A DNA stretch of 9,496 bases, taken from positions 1 to 9,496 of the forward strand of contig DASYWT010000170.1 of assembly GCA_035935775.1 (NCBI GenBank), read 5' to 3'. Below are positions 1-6,920 of the stretch, in pieces (within the stretch, counting starts at the first letter, position 1; each line of letters opens with the position of its first letter). The position numbers were made by a program, and so were the translations under genes. The notes beneath the pieces were generated by a model. It was not told the origin of the DNA. It made no database searches and saw nothing but the letters and a program-made list of their open reading frames with translations. The DNA is from JAICWP01 sp035935775. GTDB lineage: Bacteria > Acidobacteriota > Terriglobia > Terriglobales > Acidobacteriaceae.

Positions 1-374
1 GCCTTCTCCAGACCTTCGCAAATCTGGATTGCGTACCTGAGCACCTGCTCCTGGGGGAGAGGACCTTTTTGCAGGCGTTCCGCCAGGGTTTCTCCTTCCA
101 GGTACTCCATGACCAGAAAATCGCTGCCGTCCTGGTGGCCGACGTCGTAGAGGGTGCAGATGTTGGGATGATTCAGCGAGGAAATGGCCCGCGCCTCCCG
201 GTCGAAACGCTGCCTGGCTTCTGGGCTCTCCGCCAGGTGGGTGGGAAGAATTTTGATGGCTACTGTGCGCTCCAGGCGGGTGTCCCGGGCGCGATACACC
301 TCCCCCATGCCGCCCGCGCCAATGGGGGCGACGATTTGGTATGGCCCGAGTTTCTTGCCAGGGCTGAGGGCCAT
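1..374 (-). CDS. Hanks-type Ser/Thr protein kinase, N-terminal part (runs off left edge)
   Basis: This is the first 124 residues of a eukaryotic-like (PknB-type) Ser/Thr kinase; the rest lies beyond the left edge. The N-lobe is complete. It has a glycine-rich ATP loop GAGGMGEVYRA at residues 19-29, the ATP-anchoring lysine K41 in VAIK, a probable helix-C glutamate near residue 60 (RFDREAR) and the hinge LVMEYLEGETL at about 87-97. The catalytic HRD loop and DFG motif would fall outside the window. The sequence aligns without gaps over all 124 residues with the kinase at 4086-6776, so the two are paralogues and this one may also carry a C-terminal sensor domain, which cannot be seen. The ATG at 374 fits the usual start a few residues before the first kinase strand. 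There is no Shine-Dalgarno sequence; a TATAAT lies 11 nt upstream. Substrate unknown. Confidence 0.93.
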   Translation of the reverse strand, partial: MALSPGKKLGPYQIVAPIGAGGMGEVYRARDTRLERTVAIKILPTHLAESPEARQRFDREARAISSLNHPNICTLYDVGHQDGSDFLVMEYLEGETLAERLQKGPLPQEQVLRYAIQICEGLEK

Positions 375-385
375 TAGTGCGCGGC

Positions 386-391
386 ATTATA
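386..391 (-). promoter_or_regulatory. Candidate -10 box TATAAT for the left-edge kinase gene
   Basis: A perfect TATAAT on the minus strand ends 11 nt before the kinase ATG at 374. A start site 6-7 nt downstream of the hexamer would leave only a few nucleotides of leader. The interval shows no ribosome binding site. No convincing -35 hexamer is seen. The same arrangement precedes the genes starting at 6776 and 8181. Confidence 0.5.
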
Positions 392-527
392 GCCCCAAGA
401 ATGATGTATTGCAGTGAATTCAACAATTGTGGACAGGCGGGCCGGCCGATATCTCGATCAGTTGCTAGCGTTCGCACTTGGCAATAAGCTAGTTAGCCGT
501 TTGACCAGCACCTAAGTGGTGAGATTG

Positions 528-559
528 GAAACTTTGGGACCTTGAAACTTTGAAACCTT
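528..559. repeat. 8-bp tandem repeat, four units
   Basis: Four consecutive 8-bp units are visible: GAAACTTT, GGGACCTT, GAAACTTT, GAAACCTT. It lies in the non-coding gap between the kinase start and the MglA stop. Other than this array, the 7-bp array at 614-658 and the -10 box, I see nothing supportable in 375-665. Confidence 0.75.
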
Positions 560-613
560 CAATAGGGGGAGAGGTATCAAGGCTGACGTTGTGGGATCTG
601 GGTATTAGCGACC

Positions 614-658
614 GAGAACTGAGAACCGAGAACTGAGAACTGAGAACTGAGAACTGAG
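614..658. repeat. 7-bp tandem repeat, consensus GAGAACT, 6.4 copies
   Basis: Six full heptamers (614-620, 621-627, 628-634, 635-641, 642-648, 649-655) plus three bases follow each other without interruption. All are GAGAACT except the second, GAGAACC. The array ends 7 bp from the last base of the MglA stop codon, so it would be in the 3' untranslated part of that transcript. It resembles short tandemly repeated heptamer arrays found in intergenic DNA of several bacterial groups; function unknown. Confidence 0.9.
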
Positions 659-665
659 TTTTGCC

Positions 666-1253
666 CTACCCGCCCTGCTTCAGCTCAATCAGCACCAGCT
701 TAGCCACCGACTTGAGGGTTTCAAACACGCCCACGCCCTGGAAGGCAATGGCTTCGACGACAGGCTCCTCTTTCTTCAGGAGTTCCTTCTTCAGCGTATC
801 CACTGCCATGGCGTTGGGCAGGTCGCGCTTGTTGAGTTGCAGCACGTAGGGGATGCGGTTGAAGTCGTAGCTGTGTTCCTTCAGATTTTCCTGCAGATTT
901 TCCAGCGCCTCCACATTGGCGTCCATGCGCTCTTCCTGGGAATCGGCGACGAACACCACACCATCCACTCCGCGCAGGATGAGCTTGCGGCTGGCGTCGT
1001 AGAACACCTGTCCGGGCACTGTGTAAAGGTGAATGCGGGTCTTGAAGCCGCGTACGGTGCCCAAGTCTAAAGGAAGGAAGTCGAAGAAGAGGGTGCGCTC
1101 AGTTTCCGTGGCCAGCGAGATCATCTTGCCTTTTTGCTGGTCTCCGGTCCGCTCGAAAATCCACTGCAGGTTGGTGGTCTTGCCCCCCAGTCCAGGACCA
1201 TAATATACGATCTTGCAGTTAATCTCCCGGGCTGCGAAGTTGATAAAGCTCAA
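666..1253 (-). CDS. mglA: MglA-type small Ras-like GTPase
   Basis: A 195-residue cytoplasmic small GTPase of the MglA family, which controls cell polarity and motility in myxobacteria by switching between GTP- and GDP-bound forms, usually with the roadblock GAP MglB. Visible motifs are the P-loop GPGLGGKT (19-26), the MglA-specific switch II TVPGQ (78-82) in place of the Ras DxxGQ, and the base-recognition NKRD (141-144). The length and motif numbering match the well-known MglA proteins. The start is TTG at 1253: the protein begins MSFINF as in other MglA proteins, and GAGG lies 7 nt upstream. No MglB-like roadblock gene is adjacent; both neighbours are unrelated families. In bacteria without gliding, MglA homologues may have other polarity roles, so the cellular function here is inferred. 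Confidence 0.93.
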   Translation of the reverse strand: MSFINFAAREINCKIVYYGPGLGGKTTNLQWIFERTGDQQKGKMISLATETERTLFFDFLPLDLGTVRGFKTRIHLYTVPGQVFYDASRKLILRGVDGVVFVADSQEERMDANVEALENLQENLKEHSYDFNRIPYVLQLNKRDLPNAMAVDTLKKELLKKEEPVVEAIAFQGVGVFETLKSVAKLVLIELKQGG

Positions 1254-1260
1254 ACTGTTG

Positions 1261-1264
1261 CCTC
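1261..1264 (-). promoter_or_regulatory. Ribosome binding site GAGG deciding the TTG start of mglA
   Basis: GAGG on the minus strand is separated by 7 nt from TTG at 1253. No ATG or GTG in a better place gives the expected MSFIN start, so this site supports the rare start codon. Confidence 0.65.
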
Positions 1265-1292
1265 AGCACCGGCGCCTTGAAGCCCGGGGCAT
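1263..1292 (-). promoter_or_regulatory. Possible nine-codon leader peptide ahead of mglA
   Basis: An ATG at 1292 opens a frame of nine codons (MPRASRRRC) closed by TGA at 1265-1263. AGGA (1302-1299) precedes the ATG by 6 nt, a good ribosome-binding spacing. The TGA overlaps the GAGG that should serve mglA, so translation of the leader could affect mglA initiation. Such short frames arise often by chance. Confidence 0.2.
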
Positions 1293-1414
1293 TTACATTC
1301 CTATACCCTTGTGGAGCAGAGAACTTTTTATATCACAGCTTTAGCGCCGAAAGCAGGTACCGACAGTTACTACTTTAGGTTGAAGATGACCCGGCACCAT
1401 TGTGCAACCGGCCG

Positions 1415-2779
1415 CTAACGCCCTGGCGGCAGGGGATAATAGCCGTACTTGGCCGTGATCTTGAGATTGGGGCGGTCCACGCGCACCTCAATATCGCGGT
1501 AAGCGCTGCTGATCGCGGATCGGGTGGTGTAGCCAATGGTGTATTGGTTGCGCGCCTCGCGCGTCAGCTCCCCGTAGGCTTTCTCGATCGTATTGCGGGT
1601 AAAGGCGGGGAAAACCTGGCCCCCGGTGGCCGCCGAGTACTTGGGCAGAATATTGCTCCTGCCCAGCCCTGGAATATGGACCCTCTCCGCCGTGTTGTAG
1701 CCGGGAATGGCCGCTCCGCTCACTGCCACCGCGTACACCGATATGTTGTGCGTAAGCAGGAACTTCATCACTTCCCGATAGCTGGCGGTGCTATCTACAT
1801 CCATCCCGTCGCTGATGATGAAGATCACCTTGCGCCGGGTAGCATCGCGCTTGCCCAGGTCCACTGCCGCCTGCAACAGGGCATCATTGAGCACATGCGA
1901 GGTGCGCGGCGGGGGGAGTTGCGCCATCGCCCCCTGGTCCACGGGCAGCCCGTTAATCGTGGGCCTGGAGTTCAGCGGGCCCCCAGTAAACGGTACGCCT
2001 CCGGGCTCGCCCTCCTCCGTGTCCCTCAACATCGCGAGAGTTCCCTCGAGCTTCTTGTTGACCGCCGTGAAATCCAGCATCTTCTGCACGACGTTACTGT
2101 AGGTGTAGAGGGAGAGTTCATCGAACTGGCTGAACGCCCCTTGCAGCGCGGTCAGGCTTTCCTTCACTTTGCTGAACGCCACGCTGGGGACTCCGGTATC
2201 AATAATCACGGCCGCCGAAAGAGGGAAAGGATCGCTGGTGAACAGGGTAATGTTCTGCTTGACACCATTTTCATAGACGGAGAAATTCTTCTTTACCAGC
2301 CCTTCGACCAGCCTGCCGGAGTCATCCTTGACCGTAACCGGCAACACCACAAAGTTGACGTTCTTCTGCAGAGTGTAAAGCTGGTCGCGCGGACTGGAAG
2401 ATGTGTCGGGTACGCTCCCCGCAGGCACGGTGGTGATTTCCGGTTGGGGCGGCGGTGTGTCCGACGGCGGTTCCTCCACCGGCTTGGTGATGGGAGGAAC
2501 CTGCGGCGCCGGCTCCGCACCCGGTTGTGGCTGTGGCGTGGAGGGCAACGGCTTCCCGCCCGGAAACGTCGGCGCCGGGCGGCTGGCGGAAGGCGCGTCT
2601 GGAATTTGCGAATCCTGGCTTCCTGACTGCTGGCTTTGGCTTCCTGCCTGACTGCCATTGGTGTTCGGCTTCGGTTGCGATTCGGCCGGCGACTGCGCTC
2701 GCGCCCTCACAGGACCCAGGCCCAGGCCGACCATCACCAAAGTAATCCCTACCCAATGCCACTTACCCAGCTTTACCAT
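1415..2779 (-). CDS. Secreted VWFA-related Acidobacterial-domain protein with degenerate MIDAS
   Basis: A 454-residue exported protein of the acidobacterial von Willebrand factor A-like family (TIGR03436 type). Residues 1-28 form a signal peptide with likely cleavage ARA|QS. Residues 29-130 are a low-complexity linker rich in P, Q and S, with an IPDAPSA motif at 59-65. The domain runs from about 140 to the end: beta-strand VNFVVLPVTV, KNFSVYENG, VIIDTG (191-196), VIFIISDGMD (318-327) and the family's closing RNQYTIGYTT...YGYYPLPPG. The metal-ion site is eroded: DxSxS reads DTGVP at 194-198, and the usual threonine position is H295; D324 remains. A long loop of about 60 residues precedes LNDAL. 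The start ATG gives a complete signal peptide, though its AGGAG abuts the ATG. It is divergent from the paralogue at 3000-4040. Ligand unknown. Confidence 0.88.
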   Translation of the reverse strand: MVKLGKWHWVGITLVMVGLGLGPVRARAQSPAESQPKPNTNGSQAGSQSQQSGSQDSQIPDAPSASRPAPTFPGGKPLPSTPQPQPGAEPAPQVPPITKPVEEPPSDTPPPQPEITTVPAGSVPDTSSSPRDQLYTLQKNVNFVVLPVTVKDDSGRLVEGLVKKNFSVYENGVKQNITLFTSDPFPLSAAVIIDTGVPSVAFSKVKESLTALQGAFSQFDELSLYTYSNVVQKMLDFTAVNKKLEGTLAMLRDTEEGEPGGVPFTGGPLNSRPTINGLPVDQGAMAQLPPPRTSHVLNDALLQAAVDLGKRDATRRKVIFIISDGMDVDSTASYREVMKFLLTHNISVYAVAVSGAAIPGYNTAERVHIPGLGRSNILPKYSAATGGQVFPAFTRNTIEKAYGELTREARNQYTIGYTTRSAISSAYRDIEVRVDRPNLKITAKYGYYPLPPGR

Positions 2780-2999
2780 CTCCTGCCGCCGCCTCTCCCC
2801 AGTTCCGCTTTTTCTCGCATAGCCGGGTGTGCTTCCTGCATCTTAGAATAGCAAGAGCTACCCTAATAATAGCTGAGCCAGAGGGCTTCGGGATGTCAAC
2901 GGTCGCCTCAAAAATTGACAGGTGTCTTCCCCGGAAACCTGTGGCGCGCGCAGCCTGCCACGCAAGCTGCTGATGCTTCAGCCTAGGAGAGAATTGCGC
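2780..2999. promoter_or_regulatory. Divergent control region between two VWFA paralogues
   Basis: This 220-bp gap must contain the promoters of both divergent VWFA genes. An AT-rich patch at 2842-2872 stands out in GC-rich surroundings. It holds AATAAT (2865-2870, plus) and TATTAT (2871-2866, minus), each one base from a -10 consensus. A perfect TTGACA occurs at 2915-2920 on the plus strand, but no good -10 follows at 16-18 bp. No clear operator palindrome is seen. Confidence 0.35.
2985..2989 (+). promoter_or_regulatory. Ribosome binding site AGGAG supporting ATG at 3000
   Basis: AGGAG is followed after 10 nt by ATG at 3000-3002. The upstream in-frame candidates, GTG at 2922 and ATG at 2973, have no comparable site and would put up to 26 polar residues before the signal peptide. 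Confidence 0.55.
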
Positions 3000-4040
3000 A
3001 TGTTTCGTGCTCAGGCCAGTCGGGTGTTTCTGGTCGTGCTTGTTTCAGGGTTGATTTGGCCGGCGGCTGCCGCCCACGCCCAGCAGACCTCTTCGCAACC
3101 TGCTCCCACCCAGCAGGAGGGCGACCAGTCCGTCTCTACGCTGCAGGTGAATGTCAACGTGGTGAACTTGTTCTTCAATGTAAAGGACAAGCATGGCACC
3201 CTGATCCCCAATCTCAAGCGTGACGACTTCAAAGTCAGCGAAGACGGGCAATCGCAGACCATCAAGTACTTCGCCTCTGAAACCGATCAACCGCTCACGC
3301 TGGGCATTCTTATTGACAGCAGTCTCAGCCAGGAACGCGTGTTGCCCATGGAGAAGGAAGTGGGCGCGGCCTTTCTGAAAGAAGTCTTGCGTCCCAAAGA
3401 CGAGGCCTTCGTCATCAGTTTTGACGTGAATGTTGATTTACTGCAGGACTTCACCAATTCCACCAGCTTGCTGCGCACCGCCCTGGACCAAGCCAAGGTC
3501 AATGGCGGCGGTGGTTGCGGCGGCATACCCGGACTGGGCGGAGGACCGGTTCCCTGCACCAATCCCAAGGGCACCCTGCTCTACGATGCTGTTTATCTTG
3601 CCGGCCGCGAGAAGTTGTCCACCGAGGTAGGGCGCAAGGCCATGATCATCCTGACCGACGGCGAGGACCAGGGCAGCCAGGAGACCATCCGCTCTGCCAT
3701 TGAAGCGGCCCAGAAGTCGGATTCCATCGTTTACGTGCTGCTCATTGCTGACCGCGGTTTCTATGGCCTGGGCGGCTATTCCGGCGACCGCGCCATGAAA
3801 GAACTGGCGGAGCAAACCGGCGGCCGGGTCATTAGTGTGGGCAACAAACCGGAAAAGCTCAAGGAAGCCTTCGACCAGATCGCCAACGAACTGCGCACCC
3901 AGTACAGCATCGGCTATACCCCCACCAACACAAAGCGCGACGGCAGCTTCCGCCGGGTGGAAGTTAAGACCAAGGAAGGCTACAAGGTGCAGTGCCGCTC
4001 CGGATACTACGCCCTCCCACCGCAGGGCGAAGGGGAGTAG
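3000..4040 (+). CDS. Secreted VWFA-related Acidobacterial-domain protein with intact MIDAS
   Basis: A 346-residue exported paralogue of the proteins at 1415-2779 and 6952-8181. Residues 1-28 are a signal peptide (MFRAQASRVFLVVLVSG..., likely AHA|QQ cleavage). A short Q/P-rich linker to about 46 leads into the VWA domain: VNVVNLFFNVKDKHG, DDFKVSEDG, then the complete metal site DSSLS (106-110), T192 in KGTLLYDA and D220 in ILTDGED. The C-terminus has RTQYSIGYTPT, KRDGSFRRVEV and RSGYYALPP. A glycine-rich insertion at 169-184 carries C173 and, just after, C186, which could form a disulfide outside the cytoplasm. In-frame GTG 2922 and ATG 2973 are alternative starts; ATG 3000 is preferred for its AGGAG and clean signal peptide. 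VWA domains usually bind proteins through a divalent cation; the partner here is unknown. Confidence 0.9.
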   Translation: MFRAQASRVFLVVLVSGLIWPAAAAHAQQTSSQPAPTQQEGDQSVSTLQVNVNVVNLFFNVKDKHGTLIPNLKRDDFKVSEDGQSQTIKYFASETDQPLTLGILIDSSLSQERVLPMEKEVGAAFLKEVLRPKDEAFVISFDVNVDLLQDFTNSTSLLRTALDQAKVNGGGGCGGIPGLGGGPVPCTNPKGTLLYDAVYLAGREKLSTEVGRKAMIILTDGEDQGSQETIRSAIEAAQKSDSIVYVLLIADRGFYGLGGYSGDRAMKELAEQTGGRVISVGNKPEKLKEAFDQIANELRTQYSIGYTPTNTKRDGSFRRVEVKTKEGYKVQCRSGYYALPPQGEGE

Positions 4041-4085
4041 CGGCTGTTAAAACCACATTCCTGCGCAAGGGTTCGCTGCCCATCT

Positions 4086-6776
4086 TTACCGCACCAACCC
4101 GGTGAGCAGGACCACGTCTGCATCGCCCTCGCCTACGGCGGCGTAAAGGAAGCGATCGTCAGGCGACCAGGTGACACGGCGGGCGATGAAGGTCCGTTGT
4201 TCGCCAAAGTCGGTGAGCTGGCGCAATTTTCCATCCGTGGTTGAGAGCAGCCATAAGTTCGTTCCGAAGCTGTCATTCAAGGGCAGGGCGAGCCATTTTT
4301 CATCATGTGAAAGCACGGGCTGCAGGCCCTGCCATATAGGCACGCGGCTGGATGGAATATGCAGCAGCAGCTGCGAGGGGCCGTTCTCGGGACGCGCCGA
4401 GCGCACTTCATAATCCAGGGCTCCGCTGACGTTCTGCTGCGGCACAACGTAATACATGCCGTTTGCGCTCACCGCCGGCCCGCGCGCGAAGTCTGTGCGC
4501 ACTACTACCGCGGTTCCACTGCCGTCCACCCTGACTTTGAGCGTCCGCGATTGAGTTGAGGCCGCCGTAGGCGAGTCCTGCGAGTAATACAGCCAGTGGC
4601 TGTCGGGGGACCAGGTCGCCCAGCCACCGTCGGGAATGCCTTCCCGAGCATTGCTGCCATCGGGATTGACCATGTAGTAGCTTACCAGCCGCGCTCCGCC
4701 TGTAATGCGCGCAAACGCGATGCTGCTCCCATCGGGCGACCAGATGGGAACTCCCACCGTCACTGCGGCATCCCGTTCATAGGTGAGCTGTCGAATTTGG
4801 CGGCTATCCAGGCGCATGACCCAGATGTTGCCGTGTCCGCCGCTGTCGGAGAGATAGGCTATCTGCTTGCCGTCCGGCGATAAGCTGGGAGTTTGCACCT
4901 GCCCGGTTTGCTGCGTCACGCGCTGCCCGTTGCGGACATTTTCGGCGGCGCTTCCGGCCACGGGGTATTTCCAGATGTCGTAGCGCATGTGCCGATAGCT
5001 GGCCAGAATCCTTCCGTTGTCCCCCATGTCCGGGCCTTCGTAAGAGTCCTGGCCGAAAGTGAGCTGCTGGGGAGGGCCTCCGTCCAGCCGCGTAAGCCAC
5101 AGATGCATGATCGGCAAGTACAGCACCGTGCTATTGCGTGCGCTCGAGTAGACGATGCCGGAGCCATCTTGGGTCCACGCCAGTCCGTTCATCAGGTCGC
5201 CTTCGTCGGTTATCTGGCGGGGCTTTCCGCCGGAGACGCTCACCGTGAAAAGATCGTCGGCCCAAATGGCGGCGGCATGCTGGTAGGCGATGGTGTGGTC
5301 ATCCGGCGACCAGCGGGGGTGGACGTATTCGTAGCTGGGCGGCCTCTGCAGGATGGCTTTTGCGCCGGTGCCATTGCGGTCCGTCACTACCAGTTGCACT
5401 TGCCGGTTATTGAGTTGGAAAAAGGCCAGCTTCTGGCCATCGTGGCTGATGCCGCAATCGCTCAAGCTGCTGGCCAGGCGCCGCGGCTCTCCTCCCAGCG
5501 CCGGCAGTTCCCAAAGCGCCCCCTGCTCCTCGCCTTCCCGCGGCGGTGAAAAGTAGAGGATGGAAGCTGAGTCCCGCGACCAGCGAGGATATAGGTGATC
5601 ACTCGCATCCTGTGTAATCTCGAGCGGCGGACCACCCCCGATCAGCTTGACCCAGATCTGGCGATGTCCGGAGGAATCCGAGGTGAAAGCCACCGACCGG
5701 CCATCCGGCGAAAGCGCGGGAGACTCTTCCAGTCCGGCGAGGTCCGTCAGGCGCTCGAACTGAATGGCCTGGCTGCGGCCTGACGGGCCAGGCTTTTCGG
5801 AACGCAGTAGCCAGCCCAGTATCCCTAAATTGGCCAGCAGAAGCGCGGCGAGCACCCAAGCCGCATAATGCGAGCCCCACCTTTTCAGCCTGCTGGCGCC
5901 CGGGGGAGCGGCAACGGCAGCCTCGCCGCTGCTGATCGTGCTCAGCGATTGCAGGCTGAAGACCAGGTCGCGCATGGACTGAAAACGGTCATCCGGTTCC
6001 TTTTCCAGGCAGTGCAGCACAATGCGGTCCAGCGCCGGAGGTACGCCGAGGCCGGACTCGCCCAGGCTGGAGGGTTCCAGGGTGAGGATGGCGGTGGTGG
6101 TGTCCGCGGCCGTCTCGCGCTGAAACAGCCGTTTGCCCGATAACATCTCGTAGAGCACCGCGCCAAAGCTGAAAATGTCCGAACGCTGGTCGGTCGAGCG
6201 GCCGCGAACCTGTTCCGGCGCCATGTAGGCCACGGTACCCATCAGGACGCCAGGCTGCGTGTGCTCGAAGGTGACCGCGTCGGCGCTTGCCGCTGGTTGC
6301 GTCAGCTTGGCCAGTCCGAAATCCAGGATTTTCGCCCGGCCGTCTCGGCACACGAAGATGTTTTCCGGCTTAAGGTCGCGGTGGATGATGCCGTGCTCGT
6401 GCGCGGAGGCCAAGCCCCGCGCTATTTGCGCGGCTATGTCCAGCGCCTTGCGCACGGGCAAAGCTCCGCTTGCCAGCCTCGCCCGCAAGGTCTCGCCTTG
6501 CAGCAGCTCCGAGACCAGATAGGGGAAGCCATCCTGCGTGCCCACGTCATAAATTGCCAGCAGGTTGGGATGATTCAGGGCTCCAGCCGTCCGCGCCTCT
6601 TGCTCGAAGCGGCGCAAGCGCTCGCTGTCCGCGGCAATATCTGCCGGCAGCACCTTAAGGGCGATTTCGCGGTTCAGCCGCGGGTCAAGGGCGCGATAGA
6701 CTTCGCCCATGCCTCCCGCACCCAGGAAGCCGAGCACTTCGTAGTGGCCGAGCTTGGCCCCCGCCGCCAGCGCCAT
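4086..6776 (-). CDS. Membrane-anchored Ser/Thr kinase with C-terminal PD40/TolB-like beta-propeller
   Basis: An 896-residue receptor kinase. The N-terminal Hanks-type domain (about 10-280) is complete: GAGGMGEVYRA (19-29), ATP lysine K41, HRDLKPEN (132-139), DFGLAKL (152-158) and APEQVRG (186-192). A single hydrophobic helix at about 303-325 crosses the membrane. Residues 340-896 hold many PD40/WD40-like blades with the xWSPDG signature: SPALSPDGR (352-360), PRWSRD (397-402), PRWSPDD (487-493), PSLSPDGK (630-637), PIWSPDG (677-683), TWSPDS (721-726), VLSHDEK (821-827) and VTWSPDD (868-874). The propeller should lie outside the membrane and sense a ligand or wall component; all catalytic residues are present, so the kinase should be active. 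It is a paralogue of the kinase at 1-374, and converges with the VWFA gene ending at 4040 over 45 bp. No Shine-Dalgarno precedes the ATG; TATAAT lies 10 nt upstream. Confidence 0.95.
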   Translation of the reverse strand: MALAAGAKLGHYEVLGFLGAGGMGEVYRALDPRLNREIALKVLPADIAADSERLRRFEQEARTAGALNHPNLLAIYDVGTQDGFPYLVSELLQGETLRARLASGALPVRKALDIAAQIARGLASAHEHGIIHRDLKPENIFVCRDGRAKILDFGLAKLTQPAASADAVTFEHTQPGVLMGTVAYMAPEQVRGRSTDQRSDIFSFGAVLYEMLSGKRLFQRETAADTTTAILTLEPSSLGESGLGVPPALDRIVLHCLEKEPDDRFQSMRDLVFSLQSLSTISSGEAAVAAPPGASRLKRWGSHYAAWVLAALLLANLGILGWLLRSEKPGPSGRSQAIQFERLTDLAGLEESPALSPDGRSVAFTSDSSGHRQIWVKLIGGGPPLEITQDASDHLYPRWSRDSASILYFSPPREGEEQGALWELPALGGEPRRLASSLSDCGISHDGQKLAFFQLNNRQVQLVVTDRNGTGAKAILQRPPSYEYVHPRWSPDDHTIAYQHAAAIWADDLFTVSVSGGKPRQITDEGDLMNGLAWTQDGSGIVYSSARNSTVLYLPIMHLWLTRLDGGPPQQLTFGQDSYEGPDMGDNGRILASYRHMRYDIWKYPVAGSAAENVRNGQRVTQQTGQVQTPSLSPDGKQIAYLSDSGGHGNIWVMRLDSRQIRQLTYERDAAVTVGVPIWSPDGSSIAFARITGGARLVSYYMVNPDGSNAREGIPDGGWATWSPDSHWLYYSQDSPTAASTQSRTLKVRVDGSGTAVVVRTDFARGPAVSANGMYYVVPQQNVSGALDYEVRSARPENGPSQLLLHIPSSRVPIWQGLQPVLSHDEKWLALPLNDSFGTNLWLLSTTDGKLRQLTDFGEQRTFIARRVTWSPDDRFLYAAVGEGDADVVLLTGLVR

Positions 6777-6786
6777 AAACGCCGGA

Positions 6787-6792
6787 ATTATA
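6787..6792 (-). promoter_or_regulatory. Candidate -10 box TATAAT for the propeller kinase gene
   Basis: A perfect TATAAT on the minus strand ends 10 nt before the ATG at 6776, with no ribosome binding site between them. A leaderless or near-leaderless mRNA is the simplest reading. The expected -35 zone has no clear hexamer; the inverted heptamer array at 6812-6832 begins about 20 bp upstream of the box. Confidence 0.5.
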
Positions 6793-6811
6793 ACCGCAAG
6801 GACCAGGGGTA

Positions 6812-6832
6812 GGAGTCGGTAGTCAGTAGCCA
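6812..6832 (-). repeat. 7-bp tandem repeat, three units, inverted relative to 6921-6958
   Basis: Read on the minus strand, three heptamers TGGCTAC, TGACTAC, CGACTCC follow one another. They are the same family as the array at 6921-6958 but in the opposite orientation. Positions 6811-6826 are the exact reverse complement of 6927-6942 (16 bp), so a transcript or single strand across the gap could fold into a stem with a loop of 100 nt. Confidence 0.8.
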
Positions 6833-6920
6833 GCGGCTAGAAGTCTGCGTCTGAGCTTCTGGATACTCCGCGCTCGCGCAGGATTCGCGTATTTTTGCAC
6901 TTACATTGCGGTGGGGTTAC

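Noticed and set aside
614..658. CRISPR array
   Set aside because: Units are 7 bp with no spacers between them; it is a simple tandem repeat. The same holds for 528-559, 6812-6832 and 6921-6958.
1400..2626. Plus-strand open frame of 408 codons antisense to the first VWFA gene
   Set aside because: It mirrors a GC-rich gene in the opposite strand, has no recognisable domain, and the minus-strand frame has a signal peptide and clear family motifs.
2915..2920. Perfect TTGACA as a -35 box
   Set aside because: No acceptable -10 hexamer occurs 16-18 bp downstream, so it is not called as a promoter by itself.
2922..2999. N-terminal extension of the plus-strand VWFA protein from GTG 2922
   Set aside because: It would place 26 polar residues before a typical signal peptide; AGGAG precedes ATG 3000.
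4041..4085. Bidirectional terminator between the convergent genes
   Set aside because: I found no stem of useful length followed by a T-tract in these 45 bp.
4893..5549. Plus-strand open frame of 218 codons antisense to the propeller kinase
   Set aside because: The minus strand encodes regular PD40 blades across this stretch; the plus frame has no domain or start signal.
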